Part shown: positions 44,407 to 57,022 of the stretch, in pieces
How the letters are laid out: the number at the start of each line of letters is the position of its first letter
Position numbering within the stretch: the first letter of the stretch is position 1
Source: Platanthera guangdongensis
Lineage: Eukaryota > Streptophyta > Magnoliopsida > Asparagales > Orchidaceae
Assembly (NCBI GenBank): GCA_039583875.1
Contig: CM077158.1
Coordinates: forward strand, 121,641,900-121,705,899
Direction: 5' to 3'
DNA length: 64,000 nt
Translations under genes and position numbers: made by a program
Notes under the pieces: model-generated
Told to the model about the DNA's origin: nothing
Databases searched by the model: none
Seen by the model: the letters and a program-made list of their open reading frames with translations, nothing else

Positions 44407-47400
44407 TGATGAGTTGTAAATATACGTGTTTTTATATACATTAAATAAGATGTATTAGTTTCTTTTTGTAATTTTTAGTTGTTTTTCCTTAATAAATTGC
44501 TTCCTTTTTGTAAATATTTTCTAACTTAGATTTATTTTTATTTTCTGAATTTTTCAGGAAAAATTGCCAAAAACTCAACGTACACGCCTGTGTACTGTTG
44601 GTCACGCCCGTGACCAGGGCGTGATACGTCAAATTCCCGAGAAATGACATATTATTGAAAAAATAGCGTGACACGCCCGTGTCACGCCCGTGTCACCCAA
44701 GTCACGCCCGTGACCCATGCCCGTGACCATCCAGATCGACGGAATCGCGTCAACGATCGTCGACCCAGCTGACACGCCCGTCGACACGCCTGTGTCACCT
44801 GACACGGGGCGTGACCCAAGCCGTGACCACTCCTTTCGATGTTTTTCGCTCGACGTTCGTCGAGCCAACCCGACACGCCTAGAGTCACGCCCGTGACCTA
44901 GGGCGTGACTCCTCCACCTGGCCGACAAACTGCCGCCGGCAACCTCCCGAAGTCAACAACGCCATTAATCGCCGCACGACACGCCCACCGTCACGCCCGT
45001 GACAAGGGGCGTGACCGCCGTGTTTTCCGCCGCAACGTCAACTCGCCGTCAAGTCACCAAAATCTTCTGCTTAATAGTGTCGACACGCCCATAGTCACGC
45101 CCGTGACAGGGGCGTGACCGTCCCGATTTTCAGCGGCCAAAGTCAAATCTCCAGTCAAATCGGAAGGCCGCCATGTGAATAGTGTAGACACGCCCCCGGA
45201 CACGTCCGTGTCCGAGGGCGTGTCCCGTGAAATTTTTTCTATAAATTCAGATTTCCTGTCTGAATTCCGGGTTCCACTTTTTGAACCACTTTGCTTAGGT
45301 TAGGGCTGTTCTTGGGGGCTGTTTATGCATTGTAAGGGAACTTTCTTCCCCCCCCCTCTTTTATGTATTTGTTTTTGCTTCATTGTAACCACTTTTTTTC
45401 TTAATAGAAATGTTTATTTTCTCCTCTATGTTGTATGAAAATCCCCCACAGCGCCCTACCTTAAGTAATTTTTCGTTCCCTTTTTTGTGCTTTTTATTAG
45501 CTTTTGTAACTAGTTTAACTTAGGAATTTATCAATCTTCTAGCCATTGTAATCGCAATTTTATTTTCATGCAATAAACTTGTTTAAGTTTAGTTTATTCT
45601 TTTTACTTTATTTTCATTCCTTTGAGTTTATAAAAATGTTTGAAAAGCTGGTTTTCAAATTCTTTAACTCAGGCTCTTTAGGGTTGTAAAACGTTTCGTT
45701 CTTTTTTTAGTTTTATTACCGCTTTTTATGCATTTCTATAAAATTATAAGAATGAAAACGTAATCATTTTAATTTTCCGTGCTTTCTCATTTTCCCTTTT
45801 ATTTTCAAAACTTTTTGCCCGTTTAAATTTTATTTCTTCATTTTATGCATTTCTACCGCATTCCATCGGTAGAAATGTATTCATTTCAATTTTTCGAGCA
45901 CTTGCACTTTTCGCTTATTTGCAAAAACTTTTGCTCCTTTTAATTTTATTTTCCCTTTTTATTCATTTCTACCGCATTCTAGCGGTAGAAATGTAGTAGT
46001 TTTAATTTTTCAGTCACTTAGTTTTTCTTAATTTTGTACGTGTGCGTGCGTGTATGAGTAGTTTTTATAGCTTTATTTCAATTCCTGTAGAGTGTGTGCG
46101 TGTGTTATTTTTATTTTACCGCCTACTCATTTGAGTTAAATGGCTGGATTTTATTCAAGCAAGTGTGTGTATTTTTATTTTTCCGCCTACTCGCTTGAGT
46201 TAAATGGCTGGATTTTATTTCAGTAGAGTGTGTTTACTTCTTGTAGAGTGGGTGTGTTTTAATTTTATGTTGAGTGCGTGAGTGTTAGCTTTTATTTACC
46301 GCCTACTCACTTGAGTTAAATGGCCGGTCTTTACTGTAATAATTTGGAATGCCCTTGTAAATGCATTTATTTTCTCCTACTCGTTTGAGTAGGACTTGCT
46401 TTCTTTTTCCCGCCCACGCATTTGCGCCGGGACTTGCAATTTTACTGCTTTCATTTCAGTCCTACTCGTTTGAGTAGGACTTGCAATTTACTGCTTTCCA
46501 TTTACTGCTTTAATTTTCCTGCTTTATTTTTCTGCTTTAATTTTATTGCTTTCAATCGCTGTCGTCCCCATTCCGATGAGTGGCTAACGTTCTTAGCCCT
46601 CAGTATCGAAGAGCATTGGGACAAAAAAAAAATTCCTTTAAATAATTAAAGGTCTTATTTTTCTATTTAATTAAAAATAACTTAAGGTTTGCCCGGGGTT
46701 TACGACGCGTAGGACTACATAATCGATGTGTGGGCCCTATTTCCGTAGTCCATATGCTAGCTAGCCGAGAGGCCGTGCATATGGACCGATCACCCCTTGG
46801 TAAATGGAGTTCCGCACTAACCCTCGAGAGAGGAGGCGCGCCAACTCTACCGGATTGGGTTCCCCACCCAATAGCGGGGTTCTTAGCGTAATGCGGGCAT
46901 TAAGAGGAATCCTTCGTCGGACGAGAGCCCGATCGAATAGTCTTAATGTTCAGGTGAGCGATAGTCCTAGAGATAGGTGAGTTCATTTTAGTGGAGCCTC
47001 CACGGCCAAGTCTCCGCCCTAATTAATTAGAAACTTAGGAGCTCTTTTTATTTAACGTTTATTTTAGTTCAATGTCTTTTCGGTGCCCTCGAGCTGAGCT
47101 CTTCATCGGCTCCACCTTTATTATGCTTTTATTTTCTGCCTTTTCTTTATATAAATAATATCCCGACAAGATAAAATTATCGGTAAAATAATAGTCCCCT
47201 CCAGGGAAGAGTAGAAAAAAACGAACCGGCCCCGAGAACAATACGACCTCGATATTCCACCCGGAATATCCTGTACTACACACGATAGGTGCACTTGCCT
47301 CCTTTCGTTAAAACTCGATTTAACCCGTTTTATATCCAAATAAATAAATACGCGCGCCCCGTTTTCTTAAATAAAATCAAATCCGCTTTTCAACTTAAAT

Positions 47401-47490
47401 AAAATCGCCCGGGGCGCCGTGCTTCGTAAATCTTTTTGGAGTTTTAACCCGCATTAAGTTTTTGGACTTGATGCGAGAAAATATCAATCA
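44407..47490 (+). repeat. 5' LTR of the Athila-type element
   Basis: Starts TGATGAGTTGT and ends ATATCAATCA. A CACG-type palindrome array (44580-45228) is followed 15 bp later by TATAAAT (45240-45246). Further down are repeats of TACTCRYTTGAGT palindromes (46130-46480) and two TTTCTACCGCATTC-type hairpins (45855 and 45965). Confidence 0.93.
45240..45246 (+). promoter_or_regulatory. TATA box of the Athila-type LTR
   Basis: TATAAAT directly downstream of the palindrome array; the same box is at 50598-50604 in the other LTR. Transcription would start about 30 bp further on. Confidence 0.6.
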
Positions 47491-49763
47491 AGTTTTTGGC
47501 GCCGTTGCCGGGGAATTTTCGAGTCGTTATTTCGAACTCTGGAATACTATTAATTTTACCTATTATCTATATTTTCAACAAAATAAAAAATGGCCAACAA
47601 AAATAATAATAATAATAATCATAATCATAATAAAAACTATCACCACAAAAAAAAGTATTATTACAAAATTATAAAACAAAAAAAAAAATTGACAAACTTA
47701 TAAAACTAAAAAAAAAAATTTGAAAAACCTTAAAACATAAAAATTTGAAAAAACTAAAACTAAACAAATAAAACACAAAAACAAACCAAAAAAATTTTTA
47801 ACTTACCCAAAAAAATAAAAAAAATATATATGTTTTCGTCTCTATTTTTTGTTTTTACCTTCTTCCTTTTCAAAACGCAAACCTATGTTTTTTTTGAAAA
47901 ATACCTAAAAATAATCAATACATTAAATAAATAAAACGTTTTTGGTCGCTTCGGCTCGTCACACTCTTGTGCGCACTAGGGGCTCGCTTATCTGTCCCAC
48001 TCAACAGCTAAGACGTTAGCTTACGCGTCACTTACACATTTGCCCCCTACCGCCTGCACCCTTTAGGCCGAGTTTATCTTTTCCATTTTCTTTTTCTGTT
48101 ATGTTTTTGCTACTTCTTCTCAAATAATGCAGGGTTTCCACCCGGGCCTCCCCGAACTCGTGTAAGGGTAGTTCCGACCCCCTCCCCTTTCTTTTGCCCA
48201 TATTATATTTTGTATATTAATCGTTCCGCATACTTAGATTGCAACATTGGGGACAATGTTGTGTTTAAGTATGGGGGTGTATTCTTAGTTTCCTTTTTTT
48301 TTTTTTTTTTTTTTTGCATCTGTTTTTTCTGCACCCCAAAAACAAAAAAAATTTTTAAACCAAATATTTTTTAAAACCAAAAAATTTTTTTTTCCTTGTT
48401 TTTATAATCTAAAAACTCAAAAAAAAAAATTTATAAAAAAAAACTAAAAAAAATAATAAAACAAAAACTAAAAAAATTATAAAACAAAAACTCAAAAAAA
48501 ACTTTTATTTTTCTTTTCCTTTGTAAATATGTTTTGAAAAAATAAATCTCTTTCTTCCCCGCCTCTTCTTATTTGTAAACCTCGCTTTTTAGCATGTCCG
48601 CGGCGTTCGACTCATCGAACCAACCACCCAAAGAGTCTGTTCGCGGGCCAATAACTAAAAATTCAAAAAAAAAAAAGAGAAAGTCGCTACAAAAAAAAAT
48701 GTATCAAATAAATCGAATATCTCAATTCTTAACCCTTTTTCGCTCTCCAACAATCTAGTTGCGAGTTACTTTATAAGCGAATTATTTTAATTCTTTGCTT
48801 ACTATTCGTTTATTAATTAGAGAACGATAGATTTAGATATCTGGGGTTAAGTTTTAAAAAATTTTTGTATGCTTTTTATTTTAAATAAAGTACCTGTTTT
48901 CAGCACCACTTCTAATCTATCTAAATAGTTGCATATTTATTTTGTTAAAAATAACAATCTTAGATTTCAAGTTATGATAACTCCAAGCTTTTTTTGAAAT
49001 TTAGGAATGTTTCATTTATAAAGGTTGCTCTCAAAAGTTTTTTATTAGACCTAGTTTTATTTTTGAAAAAACTCTATCACCTTTTTTTCATGTCATACTT
49101 GACATGATTTCGTTCCTTAAAAGATCCTATGTCAATGGGAATAAGATTTCGTTCCGTAAACATAGACATCCAATATTTGAAAAGATTATATGTCATGGAG
49201 TAAGAGGATAAAATTCATTACTCCTACACATATACATTGGATTATGAAGATGTTAAAAAAATTTTGTTATGGAAAATAAGATTTCGTTTTCCTAACATCC
49301 ATATTCGAAAAAAAATCATTAGAGGTTCGAGCGAAAAAAAAAAATATACCCTCGCCTCTAAAAATTCTAAACCTTCTTCATATCCCACGATATCTCCCTC
49401 CGCCAAATTCAAAAAGATTCTAGATTTATTTTAAAAATCTTTTTGAGAGCATAATTTGTAAATTAAATTATTTCCTTTAATTTTTTCCAAGCTACAGTTT
49501 CATAAATCCAATCTATTTTTGTTAGCCTCACAAATAAAATTTTTGCTATCTATTTGCTTATAACGAGAAGTCTTTTGCTGAAACTCTTCCTTTATTTAAA
49601 TTTTTGGCATAATTTACGATTTAACTCGTATACCCTGGATATTCATTTTGATCCTTCTTTCAATTAAGTCAAGCGGTAGATAAACTTAGGATTTCTTTAA
49701 TTCATTATAAGTTCATCTCCAACTTTTGCTCTGGAATAGCAAAAGCTTAAGTATGGGGGTATT
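47491..49763 (+). other. Non-coding internal domain of the Athila-type element
   Basis: The primer site at 47495-47513 is followed by A- and T-rich homopolymer-laden sequence. GCAACATTGGGGACAATGTT (48241-48260) and a purine-tract copy TTAAGTATGGGGGT (48265-48278) are family hallmarks seen before the 3' region of plant Athila/Tat elements. The 65-residue frame at 49237-49434 has no recognisable motif. No gag or pol remnant recognised. Confidence 0.8.
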
Positions 49764-52700
49764 TGATGAGTTGTAAATATACGTGTTTTTATATACATTA
49801 AATAAGATGTATTAGTTTCTTTTTGTAATTTTTAGTTGTTTTTCCTTAATAAATTGCTTCCTTTTTGTAAATATTTTCTAACTTAGATTTATTTTTATTT
49901 TCTGAATTTTTCAGGAAAAATTGCCAAAAACTCAACGTACACGCCCGTGTACTGTTGGTCACGCCCGTGACCAGGGCGTGATACGTCAAATTCCCGAGAA
50001 ATGACATATTATTGAAAAAATAGCGTGACACGCCCGTGTCACGCCCGTGTCACCCAAGTCACGCCCGTGACCCATGCCCGTGACCATCCAGATCGACGGA
50101 ATCGCGTCAACGATCGTCGACCCAGCTGACACGCCCGTCGACACGCCCGTGTCACCTGACACGGGGCTTGACCCAAGCCGTGACCACTCCTTTCGATGTT
50201 TTTCGCTCGACGTTCGTCGAGCCAACCCGACACGCCTAGAGTCACGCCCGTGACCTAGGGCGTGACTCCTCCACCTGGCCGACAAACTGCCGCCGGCAAC
50301 CTCCCGAAGTCAACAACGCCATTAATCGCCGCACGACACGCCCACCGTCACGCCCGTGACAAGGGGCGTGACCGCCGTGTTTTCCGCCGCAACGTCAACT
50401 CGCCGTCAAGTCACCAAAATCTTCTGCTTAATAGTGTCGACACGCCCATAGTCACGCCCGTGACAGGGGGCGTGACCGTCCCGATTTTCAGCGGCCAAAG
50501 TCAAATCTCCAGTCAAATCGGAAGGCCGCCATGTGAATAGTGTAGACACGCCCCCGGACACGCCCGTGTCCGAGGGCGTGTCCCGTGAAATTTTTTCTAT
50601 AAATTCAGATTTCCTGTCTGAATTCCGGGTTCCACTTTTTGAACCACTTTGCTTAGGTTAGGGCTGTTCTTGGGGGCTGTTTATGCATTGTAAGGGAACT
50701 TTCTTCCCCCCCCTCTTTTATGTATTTGTTTTTGCTTCAATGTAACCACTTTTTTTCTTAATATAAATGTTTATTTTCTCCTCTATGTTGTATGAAAATC
50801 CCCCACAGCGCCCTACCTTAAGTAATTTTTCGTTCCCTTTTTTGTGCTTTTTATTAGCTTTTGTAACTAGTTTAACTTAGGAATTTATCAATCTTCTAGC
50901 CGTTGTAATCGCAATTTTATTTTCATGCAATAAACTTGTTTAGGTTTAGTTTATTCTTTTTACTTTGTTTTCATTCCTTTGAGTTTATAAAAATGTTTGA
51001 AAAGCTGGTTTTCAAATTCTTTAACTCAGGCTCTTTAGGGTTGTAAAACGTTTCGTTCTTTTTTTAGTTTTATTACCGCTTTTTATGCATTTCTATAAAA
51101 TTATAAGAATGAAAACGTAATCATTTTAATTTTCCGTGCTTTCTCATTTTCCCTTTTATTTTCAAAACTTTTTGCCCGTTTAAATTTTATTTCTTCATTT
51201 TATGCATTTCTACCGCATTCCATCGGTAGAAATGTATTCATTTCAATTTTTCGAGCACTTGCACTTTTCGCTTATTTGCAAAAACTTTTGCTCCTTTTAA
51301 TTTTATTTTCCCTTTTTATTCATTTCTACCGCATTCTAGCGGTAGAAATGTAGTAGTTTTAATTTTTCAGTCACTTAGTTTTTCTTAATTTTGTACGTGT
51401 GCGTGCGTGTATGAGTAGTTTTTATAGCTTTATTTCAATTCCTGTAGAGTGTGTGCATGTGTTATTTTTATTTTACCGCTTACTCATTTGAGTTAAATGG
51501 CTGGATTTTATTCAAGCAAGTGTGTGTATTTTTATTTTTCCGCCTACTCGCTTGAGTTAAATGGCTGAATTTTATTTCAGTAGAGTGTGTTTACTTCTTG
51601 TAGAGTGGGTGTGTTTTAATTTTATGTTGAGTGCGTGAGTGTTAGCTTTTATTTACCGCCTACTCACTTGAGTTAAATGGCCGGTCTTTACTGTAATAAT
51701 TTGGAATGCCCTTGTAAATGCATTTATTTTCTCCTACTCGTTTGAGTAGGACTTGCTTTCTTTTTCCCGCCCACGCATTTGCGGCGGGACTTGCAATTTT
51801 TCTGCTTTCATTTCAGTCCTACTCGTTTGAGTAGGACTTGCAATTTACTGCTTTCCATTTACTGCTTTAATTTTCCTGTTTTATTTTTCTGCTTTAATTT
51901 TATTGCTTTCAATCGCTGCCGTCCCCATTCCGATGAGTGGCTAACGTTCTTAGCCCTCAGTATCGAAGAGCATTGGGACAAAAAAAAAATTCCTTTAAAT
52001 AATTAAAGGTCTTATTTTTCTATTTAATTAAAAATCACTTAAGGTTTGCCCGGGGTTTACGACGCGTAGGACCACATAATCGATGTGTGGGCCCTATTTC
52101 CGTAGTCCATATGCTAGCTAGCCGAGAGGCCGTGCATATGGACCGATCACCCCTTGGTAAATGGAGTTCCGCACTAACCCTCGAGAGAGGAGGCGCGCCA
52201 ACTCTACCGGATTGGGTTCCCCACCCAATAGCGGGGTTCTTAGCGTAATGCGGGCATTAAGAGGAATCCTTCGTCGGACGAGAGCCCGATCGAATAGTCT
52301 TAATGTTCAGGTGAGCGATAGTCCTAGAGATAGGTGAGTTCATTTTAGTGGAGCCTCCACGGCCAAGTCTCCGCCCTAATTAATTAGAAACTTAGGAGCT
52401 CTTTTTATTTAACGTTTATTTTAGTTCAATGTCTTTTCGGTGCCCTCGAGCTGAGCTCTTCATCGGCTCCACCTTTATTATGCTTTTATTTTCTGCCTTT
52501 TCTTTATATAAATAATATCCCGACAAGATAAAATTATCGGTAAAATAATAGTCCCCTCCAGGGAAGAGTAGAAATAAACGAACCGGCCCCGAGAACAATA
52601 CGACCTCGATATTCCACCCGGAATATCCTGTACTACACACGATAGGTGCACTTGTCTCCTTTCGTTAAAACTCGATTTAACCCGTTTTATATCCAAATAA

Positions 52701-52847
52701 ATAAATACGCGCGCCCCGTTTTCTTAAATAAAATCAAATCCGCTTTTCAACTTAAATAAAATCGCCCGGGGCGCCGTGCTTCGTAAATCTTTTTGGAGTT
52801 TTAACCCGCATTAAGTTTTCGGACTTGATGCGAGAAAATATCAATCA
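49764..52847 (+). repeat. 3' LTR of the Athila-type element
   Basis: 3084 bp. Differences from the 5' LTR are few, for example CGCCTGTG to CGCCCGTG near 49945 and GGGGCGTGACC to GGGGCTTGACC near 50165. The CACG array is at 49937-50585. Confidence 0.93.
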
Positions 52848-52852
52848 CAGGG

Positions 52853-55007
52853 TCTTGGGTAGATGTGCACCAAGAACACATCCCGAACTGGCCTTATGTG
52901 ACCCGAAAGGGGCCTCGGAAGTAAGCATGAGGACACAACCCAACCTTTCACTTGGCACGGAAGGGGCCCCTGGACGTAAACACCGAGGACACAGCCCAAT
53001 CGCCCAAAGTCTAACTATCAACTCCCGTCGGTGTGATGACTGGCCAGCTCGTAGACCTGCCACACTATCCTTAACACAGGATTACGACACCGTGTTTCAA
53101 CTCAGACTGCATGCAAATGTAACATCGACATAGCAAGGAATGGGCCTCAGAAGTAAGCACGAGGACACAACCCAACCATCCATTTATACCTCCTTTCAAC
53201 ATTAAGCCAACAAGTGGTGGCCGTCGCCGCACTTGCATCCTTCCACAATACTACCCGTAGGGAGACTACACTCTAAGTATTGGACTACTAAACACATTCC
53301 ATTAATCAAACACACTCATGGCCATAGTTTATTCTTCTACGTGACTTTCCAAATGATATCAACTTATTGTAAACATGATGCGCATATAAAGATCTATCAA
53401 TCTTTCCAAATGATAACAACTTATTATAAACATGATGCTCATATAAAGATCTATCAATCTTTCCAAATGATAACAACATATTATAAACATGATGCGCATA
53501 AATAATAATCTACCAAATTTCTAACAAGTCAATTCGTTTAAGTAAGTTTGCTTCACAATTTGATTATATGAAATCTGAGTAATAAACTTCATCAATCATG
53601 CAACTAAAATGATTAATCATAAAAGAGTTCATTCAAGTCAAGTAACTTGCAATATTAATTCCACCGAATCCAAATCCATATTATATAAACCCAGAATTTA
53701 GGTGCACAGTAAATCTGGACAGCAATTTCAACCGGAGATTCCTGAAGCTACAGGAATCCGGTGAAGACGTGTAACCCCTCGATGGAAAGGTATTTCCATG
53801 GGCTACAACTTTCGTATTCAGACCTCTACCCAGATTTGAATGTATCCTATTAGAAATCAGCCTTGAGGTCCGCTGCGTACAGAACACAATTTCTACATGC
53901 AGGATTTATCGAACACCATTTTCGTTCAGACCTTTCCGTGGCGACAGACGTCGCCTGAAGTCATGCAGTCACTCATTGGAAAGGTATTTTCAAGGGCTTC
54001 AACCTTCTTCTTTATTCGAAAGCCCAAATCTGGCCATATCCCTTATGAAAATGGCTTAGAAGATCACTGTGTGCAGAATACACATTCAGCATGCATCTTG
54101 AGGCGGAATGAACGACATCGGTTCATCTTCCTCATCAAGTTGATCCTCTCGGATCACCTCCAAAAATTCCACCACCCATATTCACCCTCATGAGGCCTTT
54201 GCTCTTCACGAAACCATCCCCCATCTCCACATAGAAGATCGGAGAGGTTGAAGACACTACTAACCAAGAGCACAAGCCCTGGATTGGCCTCACCTTAGAG
54301 AAAGCATCTTCTCACATGTATAGACTCTTTTGAGTCGACGTCTCGCCTAGATATCTACAGATCTAGCACCAAGGGAGAGGGTAGGATGCTCACCTTGGTT
54401 CTAGCGGTACCACCATTTCCGGCCATGGATCTCGTAATTCTCCTTGGCGGCATCTTCTCCTTCGCGGCGTTGGCGGATTTTCCCTCCCTAGAACTTGCTC
54501 CTGCAGTTCTCTTTCTACATAAGTTTTCTCAGAAAATCGGGCTAGAAAGAGAAGTGAAATTGCTAGGGTTTTTTAAGCCCTTATATATGAAAAGTTACAC
54601 GGATAGGGACACGCCCGTATCCTTAACCACATCCTGCTCCACCGAAGCGTTACGATGGTTTTAGTGTCGGTTCAACACTCGACACGGGTAGGGACACGCC
54701 CATGTCCAGACCCGTGTCCACATGACATGACCGTGTTACCCCTTTACTTGACACTCGACGATCGTCGAGCGCAAGTCGTAGCACATGGGGAATTCGTCGA
54801 TCTCAGCACCTCGATCTTCGAACCCAACCAAAATCGTCGACCGGAGAACACGCCTCGGTCATGCCCATGGTGACGCCCGTGACACCAGGCTTGACCCCTA
54901 TCAACTACTCGAGGATTCATCGAACTCAACCAAAATCATCGAACGGAGGAAATTCGTCGATCTCGACACACACACGGTTAGGGACACGCCCGTCTATCGA
55001 ACACCAT
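52853..55007 (-). repeat. Fragment of another Ty3-type LTR, probably minus strand
   Basis: Non-coding. Contains a 57-bp tandem repeat x 3 (53346-53510, TTTCCAAATGATAWCAACWTATTRTAAACATGATG) and a roughly 193-bp tandem pair (about 53700-54090, GGAAAGGTATTTYCAWGGGC). A minus-strand TATA box (CATATATAAGG, 54580-54590) lies next to a palindrome array (54601-54985) with GGATAGGGACACGCCCGTATCC and TCGTCGA motifs. The layout matches the U3 of the complete minus-strand LTRs. ORFs inside (52825-53133, 53233-53505, 54386-54664) are not supported. Confidence 0.45.
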
Positions 55008-55296
55008 TTTCCTTCCCTGCATTTCATTAGCATAAGAGAGCAATATATCAATATTCATTTCATCACAGACGTTGGCTCGCACGGCCACACGCCTCGTGCT
55101 CTCCGGGCACAATCTCGGTGAACCGGTCGATGTCACATCAATTAAATCCATAGACATTCCGGACTCACCACCGCCACTTTGACGGCCAAACCTATGAGCA
55201 TTTTGTCTTCTTGGCCTAGGTCACGACAATTTAAGCCATAGACCGCCGAATACCCTAATATATGCCAACGACAAGTGCCACGTACCCTTAGGTCTC
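55008..55296 (-). repeat. Fragment of an element 2-type Tekay LTR
   Basis: Matches 24470-24757 of the element 2 LTR (CCTGCATTTCATTAGCATAAG, GGTGAACCGGTCGATGTCAC, CATTCCGGACTCACCACCGCC) with moderate divergence. It is truncated on the left and cut at 55296 by the copia LTR. Confidence 0.75.
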
Positions 55297-56892
55297 TGTT
55301 GGAACACCCTATTACTAATTTGGTCAGGATCACTATGTCTTTAGGAAACCTGTTTCTGACCTCCTGTATAGATCTAAAGGTCAACTAGAATTGAGTCTAA
55401 GGGTCAGTAGTTAGGTTTGGAAGCTGCCCTCAAGACCAAGGTTTTTCAGTTTGGAGACTAAGTCATATCGTCGAGCTCAGTACAACGAATCGTCGAACTC
55501 CAATCGACGATCGTCTAGCTCAACTTCGATGGATCGTCGAACTCCATTCGACGATCGCTGAGCTCAACTTCAACAAATCGTCGAACTCCATTCGGCGATC
55601 TTCGAGCTCAGTTCGACGATCTTGACTCCAGTTTTGATTCTCTATCTCTGAGCTCAGTTCGATGATAGTTGAGCTCAGATCGACAATCTCTCTTGCTGTA
55701 TAAGTCCAAATCGCTGAGCTCAGTTCGACGATAGTAAAGCTCAGTTCGACGTTTTTCTGAAGAATTTAATGTTTTCAAGATTCAAATTCAGGACAGTTAA
55801 GGAGTTATTCAGCAATTAATTCAGAAGATTTTCTAGCCGTTTTCATTTATTTCTGGACCAAGTTTCAAGGGATTATCAAGGAATGTTTATTTGGACTTTC
55901 CCCCAGAAGACATTTGCAATTAAGGATGCAATTAATGACAGGCCAACGGCTATTCTTGACAGAGGATCATTTTCTATTCAGAACCAGGGAATAAAACTCA
56001 AGTTTTTTTTGAATCTCATACAGAACAGATAAGCAGAACAAGAAGAAGAAGAAAAAAAACATACTCTGGACAACATCTTTCTCAACATCAACTGTTCACA
56101 AGAGAAAAAGAGAAAGAGCTGTAGACATTCTCTGTCTAAAAGAATTCATACAAGAACACACAACCAAGGAGATCAACCAACTGAAATCTTCTGATCTCTA
56201 TTGATTCAAATGTTCAAGGCCAACATCATTCAAGACTCCAGACACCTAACATTTCAGCTGTTGCTGAAATCATCATTTGTTAGAGATCAACTTCTGAAGG
56301 CCTATCACCCTACAGCAAAGCTTCATTTCCTGAACATCTCAAGAACTCAGGGGGAGCTTTGACAACATCTAAATCCACATAGACTTCTCAGCTGCTTTGA
56401 GAAAGAGAAGACTTCCATCACTCTCTCATCCCCATCTCTGTAAAGGGTTTTTCAAACTCCCTTCAAAAGTTTGTGCTTGGTTTTTGAGCACCTTATCAAA
56501 AGCTCATTGGTGGCAAGACACCTGATCAAAAAATCTGATTTGGTTTTTGAGCACCTTATCAAAAGCTCATTGGTGCCCAGGACACCTGATCAACTCATCC
56601 TGCACTGGATTCCTACCTATGGTGGTAGAAGAGTGGATTTACCCAAGTTTAGGGGAACCACTATAGCTCCTTATGTCTTCTGGCTTGCTTGTCTTTATTT
56701 TTGTTTCTGGCTGTGATTGATCTGTGATTAGTTAGGATCTATGATTAGCTTCTTTTGTAGATTGTAACAATTGTTTAGATTTTTATTTGCTTCCCTGTTC
56801 ACTCAGATTGCAATAATTGTTGTAAAAAGTTTTTAAGCACCATACTCTATTCAACCCCCCTCTAGAGTATATCAGATCAAGCTGCACTTTCA
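55297..56892 (+). repeat. 5' LTR of a Sirevirus-like Ty1/copia element
   Basis: 1596 bp from TGTTGGAACACCC to GCACTTTCA, followed by the primer site TAGTATCAGAGC (56895-56906), one mismatch from the iMet type. A TCGTCGAACTCC-type palindrome array occupies 55465-55755, early in the LTR. GTCTC (55292-55296) may be the left target duplication; the right end is beyond the window. A direct repeat of GGTTTTTGAGCACCTTATCAAAAGC occurs near 56478 and 56539. Confidence 0.82.
55465..55755 (+). repeat. TCGTCGA-type palindrome array in the copia LTR
   Basis: Repeated ATCGTCGAA-CTCCA-TTCGACGAT stem-loops mixed with GAGCTCAGTTCGACGATnnTTGAGCTC forms. Confidence 0.83.
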
Positions 56893-57022
56893 ATTAGTAT
56901 CAGAGCGAGGTTGGTTAAACATACCACACCTTGCTGGTTGCACAGGCTAACACCTAAACCCAAAGATCCATAGTTAGATCTGCCTTTTTAGATTTTGTTG
57001 TTAGATTATTTCTTCACAAATC

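Larger units (their letters stand above)
44407..52847 (+). mobile_element. Complete non-coding Athila-type LTR element
   Basis: Target duplication CAGGG at 44402-44406 and 52848-52852. 5' LTR 44407-47490, 3' LTR 49764-52847, both exactly 3084 bp and almost identical. The primer site TTGGCGCCGTTGCCGGGGA (47495-47513) is complementary to the tRNA-Asp 3' end, as in Athila elements. A 2273-bp internal region has no gag or pol; a purine tract (TTAAGTATGGGGGT, 49747-49760) adjoins the 3' LTR. Recently inserted and necessarily mobilised by proteins supplied in trans. Confidence 0.93.
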
